Part shown: one piece after another, positions 5,447 to 12,686 of the stretch | Numbering within the stretch: position 1 is the stretch's first letter | Layout: every line of letters starts with the position of its first letter | Origin: a virus | Direction: 5' to 3' (one strand) | IMG/VR virus record: IMGVR_UViG_3300047666_000220 | Location: 1-25,801 of that record | Length of the DNA stretch: 25,801 bases | Made by a program: the position numbers and the translations under genes | The notes under the pieces: model-generated | The model's input: only the letters and a program-made list of their open reading frames with translations | What the model was told of the DNA's origin: nothing | The model's database searches: none

Positions 5447-6754
5447 ATGGCGCGTGACCTACGCATCCCAACAGCAGCGGTGTTTGAGCCATTGCTACAC
5501 CCTGCACGCTATAAAGGCGCGTGGGGTGGTCGTGGGTCTGGCAAGTCGCATTTCTTCGCGGGGCTAGCTATCGAAGACGCACTGCGGTTCAAGGGCGAAC
5601 ACGGCATGGGTCTGCGTATGGTTTGCCTACGTGAGACACAGAAGTCTCTAAAGTTCTCAGCCAAGAGCCTGATTGAAAAGAAGCTGCAAGACTTTGGCTT
5701 GGGCGAGGCGCAGGGCTTTAAGGTCTACCGTGAGCAGATAGAGCTTCCTGGCGACGGCGTGATGATTTTTAACGGCCTGCAGGACCACACGTCGGACTCG
5801 GTAAAAAGTCTTGATGATTTCCACAGAGCATGGATTGAGGAAGCCCAAGCGGTTTCTGACGGGTCGTTGACATTGTTGCGCCCAACGATCCGCGCCGAGG
5901 GGTCTGAGATATGGGCAAGCTGGAACCCGTCATTGCCCACTGATGCCATTGACATGATGTTGCGCAGTGACAAGACGCCCAAGGGGTCCGTTGTTGTCCG
6001 CGCTAACTGGTCCGACAATCCTTGGTTGCCACGCACGCTTGAGGACGAACGCAGGGACGTCATGGCGTCGTCACCGGAGCGTTACGGGCATATCTATGAG
6101 GGCGAATATCAGAGCGTCACCGAGGGCGCATACTTCGCCAGCCGCTTGACTGAGGCGCAACTAAGCGGACGCATCGGCAACGTGTACCGCGACCCGCTGA
6201 TGAAAATCTACGCTATCTGGGACATCGGCAGCACTTCCAACGCGGCAGACGCCACATCAATCTGGATTGTGCAGTTTATAGGCGATGAAATCCGCGTGCT
6301 GAATTACTATGAGGCAATCGGCCAAGCGTTCGATGACCACGTTCATTGGCTGCGGTCCAACGGATATGAGGACGCGGTGTGTATCCTGCCCCATGACGGA
6401 CGCAAGCACGACTTTGTCCACACCATCACACCACAGGGCTTTCTAGGCAAGGCAGGGTTTACCACTGACGTTGTGACCAATCAGGGCAAGGGCGCTGCAT
6501 TGCTGCGGATTGATGCGGTGCGGGCTATGTTGCCTCGGTGTCGGTTTAATGAGGACACGACAGAAAGCGGGCGCTTGGCCTTGGGCGCGTATCGCCAGAA
6601 AATTGACGATGTGCGGGGCGTGGGCTTGGGTCCGGTGCATGATTGGGCATCACACGGGGCTGATGCGTTTGGCTTGGTTGCTGTCTATGCAGAGCGGGCG
6701 AACACGGCCAACAAGCGCAAGCCGCTGCGCAGGAACCTCAAGGGGGTTGTTTAA
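5447..6754 (+). CDS. terL: Terminase large subunit (packaging ATPase/nuclease)
   Basis: This motor pumps DNA into the prohead through the portal and cuts it. The 435-aa length is normal. The N-terminal ATPase domain shows Walker A GGRGSGKS (residues 27-34), a Walker B-type RAWIEEAQ with E131/E132, and the coupling motif ASWNP (157-161). The C-terminal RNase H-like nuclease shows AIWDIG (D259), LPHDGRKHD (D317) and a final HDWASHGADAF (D399, D406). This layout fits the Terminase_3 (PBSX/SPP1-type) family. The ATG follows the preceding stop with no gap. The portal gene is almost 15 kb away rather than adjacent, which is unusual. Confidence 0.95.
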   Translation: MARDLRIPTAAVFEPLLHPARYKGAWGGRGSGKSHFFAGLAIEDALRFKGEHGMGLRMVCLRETQKSLKFSAKSLIEKKLQDFGLGEAQGFKVYREQIELPGDGVMIFNGLQDHTSDSVKSLDDFHRAWIEEAQAVSDGSLTLLRPTIRAEGSEIWASWNPSLPTDAIDMMLRSDKTPKGSVVVRANWSDNPWLPRTLEDERRDVMASSPERYGHIYEGEYQSVTEGAYFASRLTEAQLSGRIGNVYRDPLMKIYAIWDIGSTSNAADATSIWIVQFIGDEIRVLNYYEAIGQAFDDHVHWLRSNGYEDAVCILPHDGRKHDFVHTITPQGFLGKAGFTTDVVTNQGKGAALLRIDAVRAMLPRCRFNEDTTESGRLALGAYRQKIDDVRGVGLGPVHDWASHGADAFGLVAVYAERANTANKRKPLRRNLKGVV

Positions 6755-6758
6755 CCGT

Positions 6759-6793
6759 TTGACAGATGCGCGGTGCGGGGGTAGGGTTAACCC
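6759..6793 (+). promoter_or_regulatory. Promoter-like sequence with overlapping palindrome before the four-gene block
   Basis: TTGACA (6759-6764, perfect -35) is followed by a 17-base spacer and TAGGGT (6782-6787, three of six for -10). The 10-bp palindrome GGGTTAACCC (6784-6793) covers the end of the -10 and the likely start site, where a repressor or activator could bind. It lies in the 56-base gap after terL and precedes the RBS of the gene at 6811. Activity is inferred only from sequence. Confidence 0.4.
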
Positions 6794-6810
6794 GAACAAA
6801 GGAGAATAAC

Positions 6811-7128
6811 ATGACACAAGACAAAGACGATAGAGGGCGCGGATGGAGCGCGCACCAATGGAGAGTGTTTTCACGTCGTGTATTAAATAGCAGCACAGAG
6901 GCGGCAAGAAAATTACTTCCAGAGCCGCCCGAACGTCAGCCCATGTATCACAAGGGTGAGCATGTAATCATATGGGGCGAACACGTTGCGACATGGGCGC
7001 GTGATGTCTACGTGGGCGATGAGTCAAGCCATTCGCATCTTGATTTTATTGGCAAGTATGGCAAAACATCTACTGACCGCAACGTAACGATGTGGTTGGT
7101 CATCGCTTATACCGGCCAGGGAGAATAA
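6811..7128 (+). CDS. Hypothetical protein, 105 aa
   Basis: Start 6811 is chosen over an in-frame ATG at 6766 because GGAGAATAAC stands just before it. The 6766 start would also lie inside the promoter-like region. The product is hydrophilic. It has a tryptophan-rich N-terminus (RGWSAHQWRVFSRRVLNSS), a helix with RKLLPEPPERQP, and a beta-like second half with HVIIWGEHVATWARDVYVGD. It ends GQGE-stop, encoded by the next RBS. I do not recognise a family. It is the first of four small genes sharing the same start cassette, which suggests coordinated expression. Confidence 0.6.
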   Translation: MTQDKDDRGRGWSAHQWRVFSRRVLNSSTEAARKLLPEPPERQPMYHKGEHVIIWGEHVATWARDVYVGDESSHSHLDFIGKYGKTSTDRNVTMWLVIAYTGQGE

Positions 7129-7129
7129 C

Positions 7130-7330
7130 ATGACACAGCCAAACAAGTGTAAAGACTGCAAGTTCTACAGCGAGGCGGAAAGGACTGTATTGGTGCCCGA
7201 TTGGGCCGCGCCTGGTAATCCCTTAAGATTCACGGTTACGGATATTACGTGCTGGCGGCATCCAGAACACGTTAAGGTCAGCGAAGACCATTGGTGTGGC
7301 GACTACACGGCCAACGACAAAGGAGAATAA
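7130..7330 (+). CDS. Small zinc-binding-type hypothetical protein, 66 aa
   Basis: The product begins MTQPNKCKDCKFYSEAE and later has TCWRHPEHVKVSEDHWCGDY. The pattern C-x-x-C-x-FY ... C-x-RHP ... D-x-WCGDY is common in short phage proteins. The four cysteines (7, 10, about 46 and about 60) plus histidines could hold one zinc ion. Function is unknown in all cases I recall. It ends NDKGE-stop, encoded by the next RBS cassette, and starts one base after the previous stop. Confidence 0.65.
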   Translation: MTQPNKCKDCKFYSEAERTVLVPDWAAPGNPLRFTVTDITCWRHPEHVKVSEDHWCGDYTANDKGE

Positions 7331-7331
7331 C

Positions 7332-7622
7332 ATGACACTTAAAATTCGCGCAGTAAACCACACCATCACAGATGAAGATGGCAACAAGATTTACTTAAGC
7401 CACACATTTCAAACACAACAAGACGGTGGGGCTTGGGTTAACATCCCTGTGATTGAAATCCACCTTGAGCCAGGAGACCCTCGGCTGGTGATTGTTGACC
7501 AGCCACCAACGGCGCTTTCAGACGGACGCAACAGCCGAGAGGCACTGCGGAAAGCCATTTACGACACGCCGCCCGATGACACGCCGTTTGTGTCTGAGGT
7601 TTTGCGCGACAAAGGAGAATAA
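7332..7622 (+). CDS. Hypothetical protein, 96 aa
   Basis: Start 7332 follows the GGAGAATAAC cassette; an upstream in-frame start overlaps the preceding gene and is rejected. The N-terminal half looks beta-rich (MTLKIRAVNHTITDEDGNKI, YLSHTFQTQ, WVNIPVIEIHLEPGD). The second half has an SREALRKAIYDTPPDDTPFV segment. It ends RDKGE-stop from the next cassette. There are no known motifs, no membrane segment and no signal peptide. It belongs to the four-gene cassette block between terL and the virion genes. Confidence 0.6.
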   Translation: MTLKIRAVNHTITDEDGNKIYLSHTFQTQQDGGAWVNIPVIEIHLEPGDPRLVIVDQPPTALSDGRNSREALRKAIYDTPPDDTPFVSEVLRDKGE

Positions 7623-7623
7623 C

Positions 7624-7941
7624 ATGACAGACGCACCAAGGAAAATATGGGTTGACCCTACGGGGGTTGATGAATTGGATATGTACGTTGCTCACGCAAG
7701 CGATACGATGGATCACCTGAACATGGATGTAGAGTATATCCGAGCCGACACAGCCCAGGTGATGCACGTATCCTTCGCCCGTGAAAATATGGTTGCCCAA
7801 GCCCGCATTCAAAAGCTAGAGCAGCAACTTGATTGGTTTGCCCGTGGGAAGTTTATAAATGAGTGGGACAACGTCCAAGAAATGGTCGAGCGCGTTAGGC
7901 GTCGAGCTTTGGGCGCAATCAAATACTTGGCTGACGAATGA
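7624..7941 (+). CDS. Hypothetical coiled-coil-containing protein, 105 aa
   Basis: Start 7624 follows the fourth copy of the cassette. The N-terminus MTDAPRKIWVDPTG is followed by acidic stretches and VEYIRADTAQV, a segment I recall from small phage proteins of unknown function. Residues about 58-75 form a probable coiled coil (AQARIQKLEQQLDWFARG), with a second basic helix near the end (VQEMVERVRRRALGAIKYL). It is the last small gene before the regulatory hairpin at 7965-8007 and marks the end of the non-virion part of the window. Confidence 0.6.
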   Translation: MTDAPRKIWVDPTGVDELDMYVAHASDTMDHLNMDVEYIRADTAQVMHVSFARENMVAQARIQKLEQQLDWFARGKFINEWDNVQEMVERVRRRALGAIKYLADE

Positions 7942-7950
7942 CCCCCAAAT

Positions 7951-7986
7951 AACAACGTTGTTTAGACAGCCCCTATGTGGTAAAAG
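7951..7986 (+). promoter_or_regulatory. Palindrome plus promoter-like sequence at the entry to the virion genes
   Basis: AACAACGTTGTT (7951-7962) is a perfect 12-base palindrome, a plausible operator. It overlaps a -35-like TTGTTT (7958-7963, three of six). A 17-base spacer leads to TAAAAG (7981-7986, four of six for -10). The expected start near 7993 would lie inside the loop of the hairpin described next, only about 15 bases from the ATG at 8008. Individual boxes are modest; the arrangement is what suggests function. Confidence 0.35.
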
Positions 7987-8007
7987 ACCCCAAAGATAGG
8001 GGCTGTC
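7965..8007 (+). promoter_or_regulatory. Perfect 12-bp hairpin burying the RBS of the first virion gene
   Basis: GACAGCCCCTAT (7965-7976) pairs exactly with ATAGGGGCTGTC (7996-8007) around a 19-base loop. The right arm ends directly at the ATG (8008) and contains AGGGG (7998-8002), the only SD-like sequence for that gene. A transcript coming from upstream would fold and hide the RBS; one starting inside the loop would not. No T run follows, so an intrinsic terminator is less likely. Confidence 0.6.
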
Positions 8008-8400
8008 ATGAGATACCAAGGTTTTAACGACATGATTGACGGCGGAGGCAAGGGCGCTTCCGGTCAGTCATTCGAGGGCGGCGGACTGTTGAGCATGATT
8101 GCCAACATGATTGCCAAGCCGCGCGGTAGTCAACAGGGGCAACCAGAGCAACCGATGGGCGGGCTGTTATCGCCGCAAGCACGGCCAGCCATGCCAATGC
8201 AAGCACAGCCGCAGCCTATGCAGCCACAGTTCCCCAACACACCCCCACCAAGCGCAATGCAGCCAATGACATCGCAAGGCGCAGGCGTTCCCAACGTCAA
8301 CGGCGCTTCGCTCAGTGAACTTGAGGCGCTATATCAACAGATGGTCGCGGCAGGCATATTGCCACCACAGGCCCCACAAATGCAACGAGGGCCATTCTAA
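8008..8400 (+). CDS. Gln/Pro-rich virion-module protein, 130 aa
   Basis: The start abuts the hairpin at 7965-8007, whose 3' arm holds the RBS. Residues 8-36 read DMIDGGGKGASGQSFEGGG and continue LLSMIANMIA. A very similar segment ends the protein at 15510-16139. The middle is a low-complexity Gln/Pro/Met-rich linker (about 45-90), and the C-terminus has a short helix ASLSELEALYQQMVAAGILP. Such disordered proteins occur in podovirus structural modules, but I know no function. The next gene's ATG overlaps the stop by one base (TAATG). Confidence 0.6.
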   Translation: MRYQGFNDMIDGGGKGASGQSFEGGGLLSMIANMIAKPRGSQQGQPEQPMGGLLSPQARPAMPMQAQPQPMQPQFPNTPPPSAMQPMTSQGAGVPNVNGASLSELEALYQQMVAAGILPPQAPQMQRGPF

Positions 8401-8555
8401 TGGGATTATACAGCAACATCGCAGCCAAAAAGAGCCGCATTAAATCAGGCTCAGGCGAGAAGATGCGCAAGGCTGGGGACAAGGGCGCACCGGCTAAGGG
8501 CGCGTTTAAGGCGGCGGCTAAGACTGCCAAGAAGCCAAAGAAGGGCGGTTACTAA
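8400..8555 (+). CDS. Small lysine-rich protein, 51 aa
   Basis: The ATG overlaps the previous stop by one base (TAATG). The product starts MGLYSNIAAKKSRIKSGSGE and continues KMRKAGDKGAPAKGAFKAAAK, ending KKPKKGGY. This GLY-x-NI-x-x-K ... GSGEKMRK-x-GxKGAP pattern is familiar from small basic proteins in marine podovirus genomes, where they sit near adaptor genes. High positive charge suggests contact with packaged DNA or another acidic virion part; that is inference. It is too short to show a domain. Confidence 0.65.
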   Translation: MGLYSNIAAKKSRIKSGSGEKMRKAGDKGAPAKGAFKAAAKTAKKPKKGGY

Positions 8556-8713
8556 TGGCGGTCGGTTCAAAGCACTACTTGCCCAACGGCAAGGAACACA
8601 AAGGCCCCATGCACAAGGATGCCAGTGGCAAGCCTATGTCGGGCGCAAAGCACACGGCGTCAAGCAAGTTTCTAACGCACAGAAAACCGACGGTTAAAAA
8701 GGGCAAGATGTAA
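8555..8713 (+). CDS. Small basic protein, 52 aa
   Basis: It starts with a one-base overlap (TAATG) and ends with another at 8713. The product has KHYLPNGKEHKGPMHKDASG, then KPMSGAKHTASSKFLTHRKP and a basic tail KKGKM. The H-x-Y-LPNGKEHKGPMH ... SGxxHTxxSKxLxH pattern resembles other tiny phage proteins found beside the preceding gene type. It is rich in histidine and lysine. Function unknown; its position suggests a minor virion or assembly role. Confidence 0.6.
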   Translation: MAVGSKHYLPNGKEHKGPMHKDASGKPMSGAKHTASSKFLTHRKPTVKKGKM

Positions 8714-8871
8714 TGGACGTTGAAGCCACTAAGAAGATGAGGCCCGAAGATGTTCTTTATTACGTCCACGGCGATGTTGGAAATTACATCACGTCCACGC
8801 CTAAAAGTGGCGACGAGGTATTGGCGACATATGACCTACGGGTTGAATTGACGGAGGTATCCCGCCGATGA
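8713..8871 (+). CDS. Small hypothetical protein, 52 aa
   Basis: The gene begins with a one-base overlap (TAATG) and its stop overlaps the adaptor start (ATGA at 8868). The product is mildly acidic: MDVEATKKMRPEDVLYYVHG, then NYITSTPKSGDEVLATYDLR and VELTEVSRR. It is probably a small beta-rich fold. I recognise no family. Coupling on both sides and its place in the block of small genes leading to the adaptor support it being translated. Confidence 0.55.
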   Translation: MDVEATKKMRPEDVLYYVHGDVGNYITSTPKSGDEVLATYDLRVELTEVSRR

Positions 8872-9476
8872 CGTTAACAACATATGCAGGATTGCAAACC
8901 GCCATTGCCGACTTTCTCAACCGCGACGACCTCACGGCAACAATCCCCACATTTATCGCACTGGCCGAGGCTCGGATATCCCGCGACCTTGCGCACTGGA
9001 AACAGGAAAAGCGCGTGGATACGACGTTCGATGAGCGATACGAGCTTATCCCCAGCGACTTTATTAAGGCCAAATCACTGCACCACGCAGACGGCGGGCG
9101 CATTCTCACAATGGCCGCGACCGAAATGAACGAGCGGCGCGGCGGCGTGGACTATGAACCAGGCAAGCCGACGCACGTAACCCTGACAGCCGGTCAATTT
9201 GAACTATATCCAGCGCCAGACGGCAATTACAGCGTGTCTCTGCTATATCGCGCCCGTGTCCCCGCTCTTGCCGATGACAACACGTCCACATGGTTGCTGT
9301 TAGACGCGCCTGACGTGCTGCTGTATGCCTCGCTTGGGCAGTCTGCGCCCTACCTAAAGGACGACGCTCGCTTGTCCACCTGGGCCGCTCTATACCAGTC
9401 GGGCGTTGACGCATTAAACGCACAAAGCAAAACGGCCAAAAGCATTGGCACACCTCGCATGGGAGTACCTAGATAA
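8868..9476 (+). CDS. Head-tail adaptor protein
   Basis: At 202 aa this fits the podovirus adaptor that binds the portal ring and connects it to the tail nozzle. The N-terminus (YAGLQTAIADFLNRDDLTAT, then IPTFIALAEARISRDLAHW) is the usual opening of the family: a helix with DFLNR, then an F-x-x-LAE-x-x-I-x-R-x-L segment. The second half has LYPAPDGNYSVSLLYRARVP and a helical end with LYASLGQSAPYLKDD, typical of the same family. The start overlaps the previous stop (ATGA), and the stop overlaps the fibre start by one base. The assignment rests on recognised sequence pattern and context. Confidence 0.75.
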   Translation: MTLTTYAGLQTAIADFLNRDDLTATIPTFIALAEARISRDLAHWKQEKRVDTTFDERYELIPSDFIKAKSLHHADGGRILTMAATEMNERRGGVDYEPGKPTHVTLTAGQFELYPAPDGNYSVSLLYRARVPALADDNTSTWLLLDAPDVLLYASLGQSAPYLKDDARLSTWAALYQSGVDALNAQSKTAKSIGTPRMGVPR

Positions 9477-11677
9477 TGGTATGGGTTCCAACACTACCGC
9501 CAGATAGCACGGACTACGTGCAAACGGCGGGCATGGACGGCGAAACTAATACGGACAATGTGACGGAGCTATCTGCGCAGGCCGTTGCGGCGGCGTTGGC
9601 GGCAAGCACAAGCGCAACAAGCGCAGCAACCAGCGCATCGGCGGCGGCAACATCTGCGGCCAGCCTGTTGATTAACGAGGTCAACGTGACGGCAGCGGGC
9701 GCGTTGATGGATAGCGAACTGACTTCGATTGCGGACGTAAAGGCGCTTGACCAAAGCGTAGTAAGCGGGGCCACGCCAACCTTTGGCATTGCAAACATGA
9801 CTCTTGACGATGCAAGCCTTGTTGTCGCCCCCGCCACCAACTTGCAGACATTCTCTGAAAGTGTGGATGGTGCCTTGCTGCGTGCGCGCGGCACGGGCTT
9901 TACAAGCACGTATGTGTCCACAGTGGCAATAGGCGGCACCACCTTTGCGCAGCCTGCGGTCAACGGTGAAATTCACAGCGACCAAGGTTATTTTGCGATT
10001 GCATATGGTGGCGCGACAGGCATCACGGTTGCCACTTTGTCATCGCCTTCGACCTACGTTTACATTGACAACGCGGGCAACCTGCAACAACAGACCAGCA
10101 CACCGACCCGCCAAGACTGGTCGCGCAAAATGTTTACCATGCGCATCGCGGTGGACACGGTTGCAGAGACTATCCTTGGTTTTGAGTTTCTGGCCAATCC
10201 TATCGGCCATTACGCTAACAGTGACAGAGACATATTTACCGCTCTACTAGCTCAAGGTGTACCGTTCAAGGGCGGTCAAGTCATCACGGGCAGGGCGGGA
10301 GACTTGGGCTTTGACGTGGGCGCTGGTTCCATTATGGAATACGGCGGCACGGGCGACATCCACAACCCGAACCTGATAAGCCTAGACGCGGTCGCTAACG
10401 CCACTTACGACTTACTTGAACAATCAGCTATTGCGGCTGAAAACCAAACGAACCTTGTGAAGTCTTGGGATAACGCGGGAACGATTACCGTCTTGGGTTC
10501 TGGGACTTTTGTTGCGCATAGGCTCTACCGCTTTAGCAACGGCCAGTTTGCGATTCAATACGGGCAAGGCAACTATGCCAATATCGTATTGGCACGCGCT
10601 GGATTGTTGATAGAAGACTACGTCCTAAACGAACGTCTGATCAATGCTACATTCTTTGGCTGGTGGATCATCGGCGAGACAGCAGCCAACACAGGCGGCA
10701 CGACCCTAACGGAGTTTAGGGAATACACCATCGGCGTGCAGGGTGGCAGTTCGTCAGGATTGGCGGGATGCTTGCTAAAGGGCAACAACCTTTCAGATTT
10801 GCTGGATACAGGGGCCGCTAAGACAAACTTAGGTTTAGGCACAGGCGACAGCCCTACGTTTGACGCCCTTGACGTAACTGGAACAATCACCTCGGACGGG
10901 CTGACTGTTGATGGTGCATTCACTTCACTGGGCATAGACGACAATGCAACTTCTACGGCTATTACGATTGATAGTTCAGAGAATGTTGGGATTGGCACGA
11001 GTAGCCCTTCACACAACCTAAGCATAGAAGGCTCTGGCGTTGATATTGGATTAACCAACCAAAATGGTACAACTTGGACAATAGGTCAGAATGCAGTTTT
11101 AAACGAGCTTTCAATTCGTTCTCCCTCTGGTACACGCTTGCACTTTGGAAGCGGCGGCATTGTTAGAGCAGGAGCGGATAATACTCAAGACTTGGGTTCA
11201 AGTTCTTTCCGTTGGAAACAAATCTACGCTGGAAACGCTACGATTAACACATCAGACCGCAATGAGAAACAGGATATTGAAGAAATCAATGATGCTGAAA
11301 CTCGTGTGGCGATTGTCTGTAAAGGTCTGCTTCGTAAATTCCGCTGGAAGTCTGCTGTAGCTGAAAAGGGTGACGATGCCCGTATCCACTTCGGAATTAT
11401 TGCGCAGGACTTACGGGATGCCTTTGCCGCAGAAGGTCTTGACGCAAATCGTTATGGAATGTTCACCTCAGACACATGGTGGGAGGGCGGTCGTGTAGTA
11501 TCTGCTGTTGATGAGGAACTGGACGAGGAAGGCAACGTTGTTACAGAAGCTCGATTTGCAACTACGGTAACTAACGCTTACGATAGCAGAGAAGAAGCCC
11601 CCAATGGTGCAGTAGAACGCATTAGGCTTGGGGTGCGTTATCCCGAGTTATTGGCGTTTATTATCGCTGCGATTTAA
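9476..11677 (+). CDS. Tail fibre protein with C-terminal S74 intramolecular chaperone
   Basis: The 733-aa product is a likely receptor-binding fibre. The N-terminus is short, followed by an Ala/Ser/Thr-rich helix (about 33-65). The middle is beta-rich and has fibre-type motifs such as LLDTGAAKTNLGLGTGDSP and NVGIGTSSPSHNLSIEG (about 440-525). The C-terminus begins INTSDRNEKQDIEEIN and continues with HFGIIAQDLRDAF, the Peptidase_S74 domain. S593 and K598 have the S-D-x-x-x-K spacing of the self-cleaving catalytic pair. S74 domains trimerise, fold the shaft and are then released. The stop is followed by GGAAAGGAG, the RBS of the next gene. Confidence 0.85.
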   Translation: MVWVPTLPPDSTDYVQTAGMDGETNTDNVTELSAQAVAAALAASTSATSAATSASAAATSAASLLINEVNVTAAGALMDSELTSIADVKALDQSVVSGATPTFGIANMTLDDASLVVAPATNLQTFSESVDGALLRARGTGFTSTYVSTVAIGGTTFAQPAVNGEIHSDQGYFAIAYGGATGITVATLSSPSTYVYIDNAGNLQQQTSTPTRQDWSRKMFTMRIAVDTVAETILGFEFLANPIGHYANSDRDIFTALLAQGVPFKGGQVITGRAGDLGFDVGAGSIMEYGGTGDIHNPNLISLDAVANATYDLLEQSAIAAENQTNLVKSWDNAGTITVLGSGTFVAHRLYRFSNGQFAIQYGQGNYANIVLARAGLLIEDYVLNERLINATFFGWWIIGETAANTGGTTLTEFREYTIGVQGGSSSGLAGCLLKGNNLSDLLDTGAAKTNLGLGTGDSPTFDALDVTGTITSDGLTVDGAFTSLGIDDNATSTAITIDSSENVGIGTSSPSHNLSIEGSGVDIGLTNQNGTTWTIGQNAVLNELSIRSPSGTRLHFGSGGIVRAGADNTQDLGSSSFRWKQIYAGNATINTSDRNEKQDIEEINDAETRVAIVCKGLLRKFRWKSAVAEKGDDARIHFGIIAQDLRDAFAAEGLDANRYGMFTSDTWWEGGRVVSAVDEELDEEGNVVTEARFATTVTNAYDSREEAPNGAVERIRLGVRYPELLAFIIAAI

Positions 11678-11695
11678 TCTTGGAAAGGAGAACCA

Positions 11696-12046
11696 ATGGA
11701 CCTAATTTTAGCCATAGCATTTACCCAGCACTTGGGCCTTGATGGGGACTACAATTCAGTCCACCCACACCTTAAACTACAGACTGACAGCGGATTTGTT
11801 GCGGGCCTCTACCTTAACAGCAACAGCAACATATCTGCTTATGGTGCTTATCGCTTTGAGTACGAGAATGCATTCTTGGAAGTTGGCGGGGTCACTGGTT
11901 ACTTTTCAAAACCTATCACTCCCTACTTGAGTGCAGGACTTGAGGTTGATGAAGGCGTGGTGTTGTTTGTGTCCCCCGCACTTGGTCGGAACGATAACGG
12001 CAACATGGAATTAGGGGTGGTTATTGGTGTGGAGTACCAGTTTTGA
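11696..12046 (+). CDS. Small beta-barrel-like protein, 116 aa
   Basis: The start has an excellent RBS (GGAAAGGAGAACCA). Alternating polar/hydrophobic strands run through the product: SGFVAGLYLNSNSNISAYGA, YRFEYENAFLEVGGVTGYF, PITPYLSAGLEVDE and MELGVVIGVEYQF, ending in Phe as outer-membrane barrels often do. Phages with T7-like tails carry similar short proteins of unknown function. No clear signal peptide is present (MDLILAIAFTQHLG is short and weak), so export is doubtful. It lies between the S74 fibre and two other possible receptor-binding proteins, so a fibre-associated role is possible. Confidence 0.6.
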   Translation: MDLILAIAFTQHLGLDGDYNSVHPHLKLQTDSGFVAGLYLNSNSNISAYGAYRFEYENAFLEVGGVTGYFSKPITPYLSAGLEVDEGVVLFVSPALGRNDNGNMELGVVIGVEYQF

Positions 12047-12128
12047 GGCAAAAACGCCTAAACCGACGCAATAAAGAATTGATAATCTGCCGCGATTGTT
12101 GCATTGTTCTATAAAATAGGGGGCCGAC

Positions 12129-12686
12129 ATGGCTGACACGACCACAACGACATACGGCCTCGTTAAGCCGGAAGTTGGCGCAAGCGATGCGACTTGGGGG
12201 GCTAAGACAAACACCACGCTTGACACGCTTGACGACCTGCTTGACGGCACGACAGCAATCGCGCCCAACCTTGTCGGTGCAAAGATTGGCGGCGTGGCTG
12301 TCACGTCAACAGCGGCGGAGATTAACAAGCTCGACGGCTTGGTCGGCACGCCATTAACGGACGGGCAGACCGATACGCTCACCAAGGGCTTTAACGTCAC
12401 AGACGCGAACGCTGGCACGAAAACGTCGGGAACCTTCACGCCTGACCCCGCAACGGCCAACCAGCAGTTTGCAATTAACGGCGGCGCGCACACGCTGGCA
12501 CCGCCTGCAACAAGCTGCACGATGATTATCCAGTACACCAACAACGCCAGCGCGGGGACTATCACGACCACGGGCTTTGATCTGGTTTCTGGCGACCCAT
12601 TCACAACAACCAACGCGGACGCGTTCGTTTGCTATATCACTGTCATCAACTCCCTGTCTGTCCTCAATGTTGTGGCTATTCCGTGA
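12129..12686 (+). CDS. Tail fibre-like protein, 185 aa
   Basis: The start follows TAGGGGGCCGAC. The N-terminal YGLVKPEVGASDATWGAKTN, then LDTLDDLLDGTTAI is a familiar opening of phage fibre or fibre-tip proteins. AAEINKLDGL (about residue 65) is another fibre-type motif. The C-terminal half is beta-rich and polar (FAINGGAHTLAPPATSCTMI, QYTNNASAGTITTTGFDLVS). It most likely attaches to the tail or forms a short accessory spike. The 82-base gap upstream has only a weak GGC-AAAAAC-GCC hairpin and an AT-rich stretch. The stop overlaps the next start (GTGA). Confidence 0.65.
   Translation: MADTTTTTYGLVKPEVGASDATWGAKTNTTLDTLDDLLDGTTAIAPNLVGAKIGGVAVTSTAAEINKLDGLVGTPLTDGQTDTLTKGFNVTDANAGTKTSGTFTPDPATANQQFAINGGAHTLAPPATSCTMIIQYTNNASAGTITTTGFDLVSGDPFTTTNADAFVCYITVINSLSVLNVVAIP

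Larger units (their letters stand above)
6801..7629 (+). repeat. Four identical 16-base RBS/start cassettes
   Basis: GGAGAATAACATGACA occurs at 6801-6816, 7120-7135, 7322-7337 and 7614-7629, at the starts of four consecutive genes. The last two copies also share seven more upstream bases. In three of them the cassette also encodes the end of the previous gene: GGA GAA TAA gives Gly-Glu-stop. The repeat is both translation signal and gene junction. Confidence 0.9.

Noticed and set aside
6766-6810. Upstream ATG for the gene at 6811 (15 extra residues)
   Set aside because: It lacks an RBS and lies inside the promoter-like region, whereas 6811 has the repeated GGAGAATAAC cassette.
9514-9985. Long minus-strand ORFs (138 and 149 codons) opposite the S74 fibre N-terminus
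   Set aside because: They are mirror images of an Ala/Ser-rich segment, lack RBS and have unnatural composition.
12629-12682. Earlier start for the propeller-like protein
   Set aside because: It overlaps the fibre-like gene by 58 bases; the GTG at 12683 gives the GTGA junction used elsewhere.
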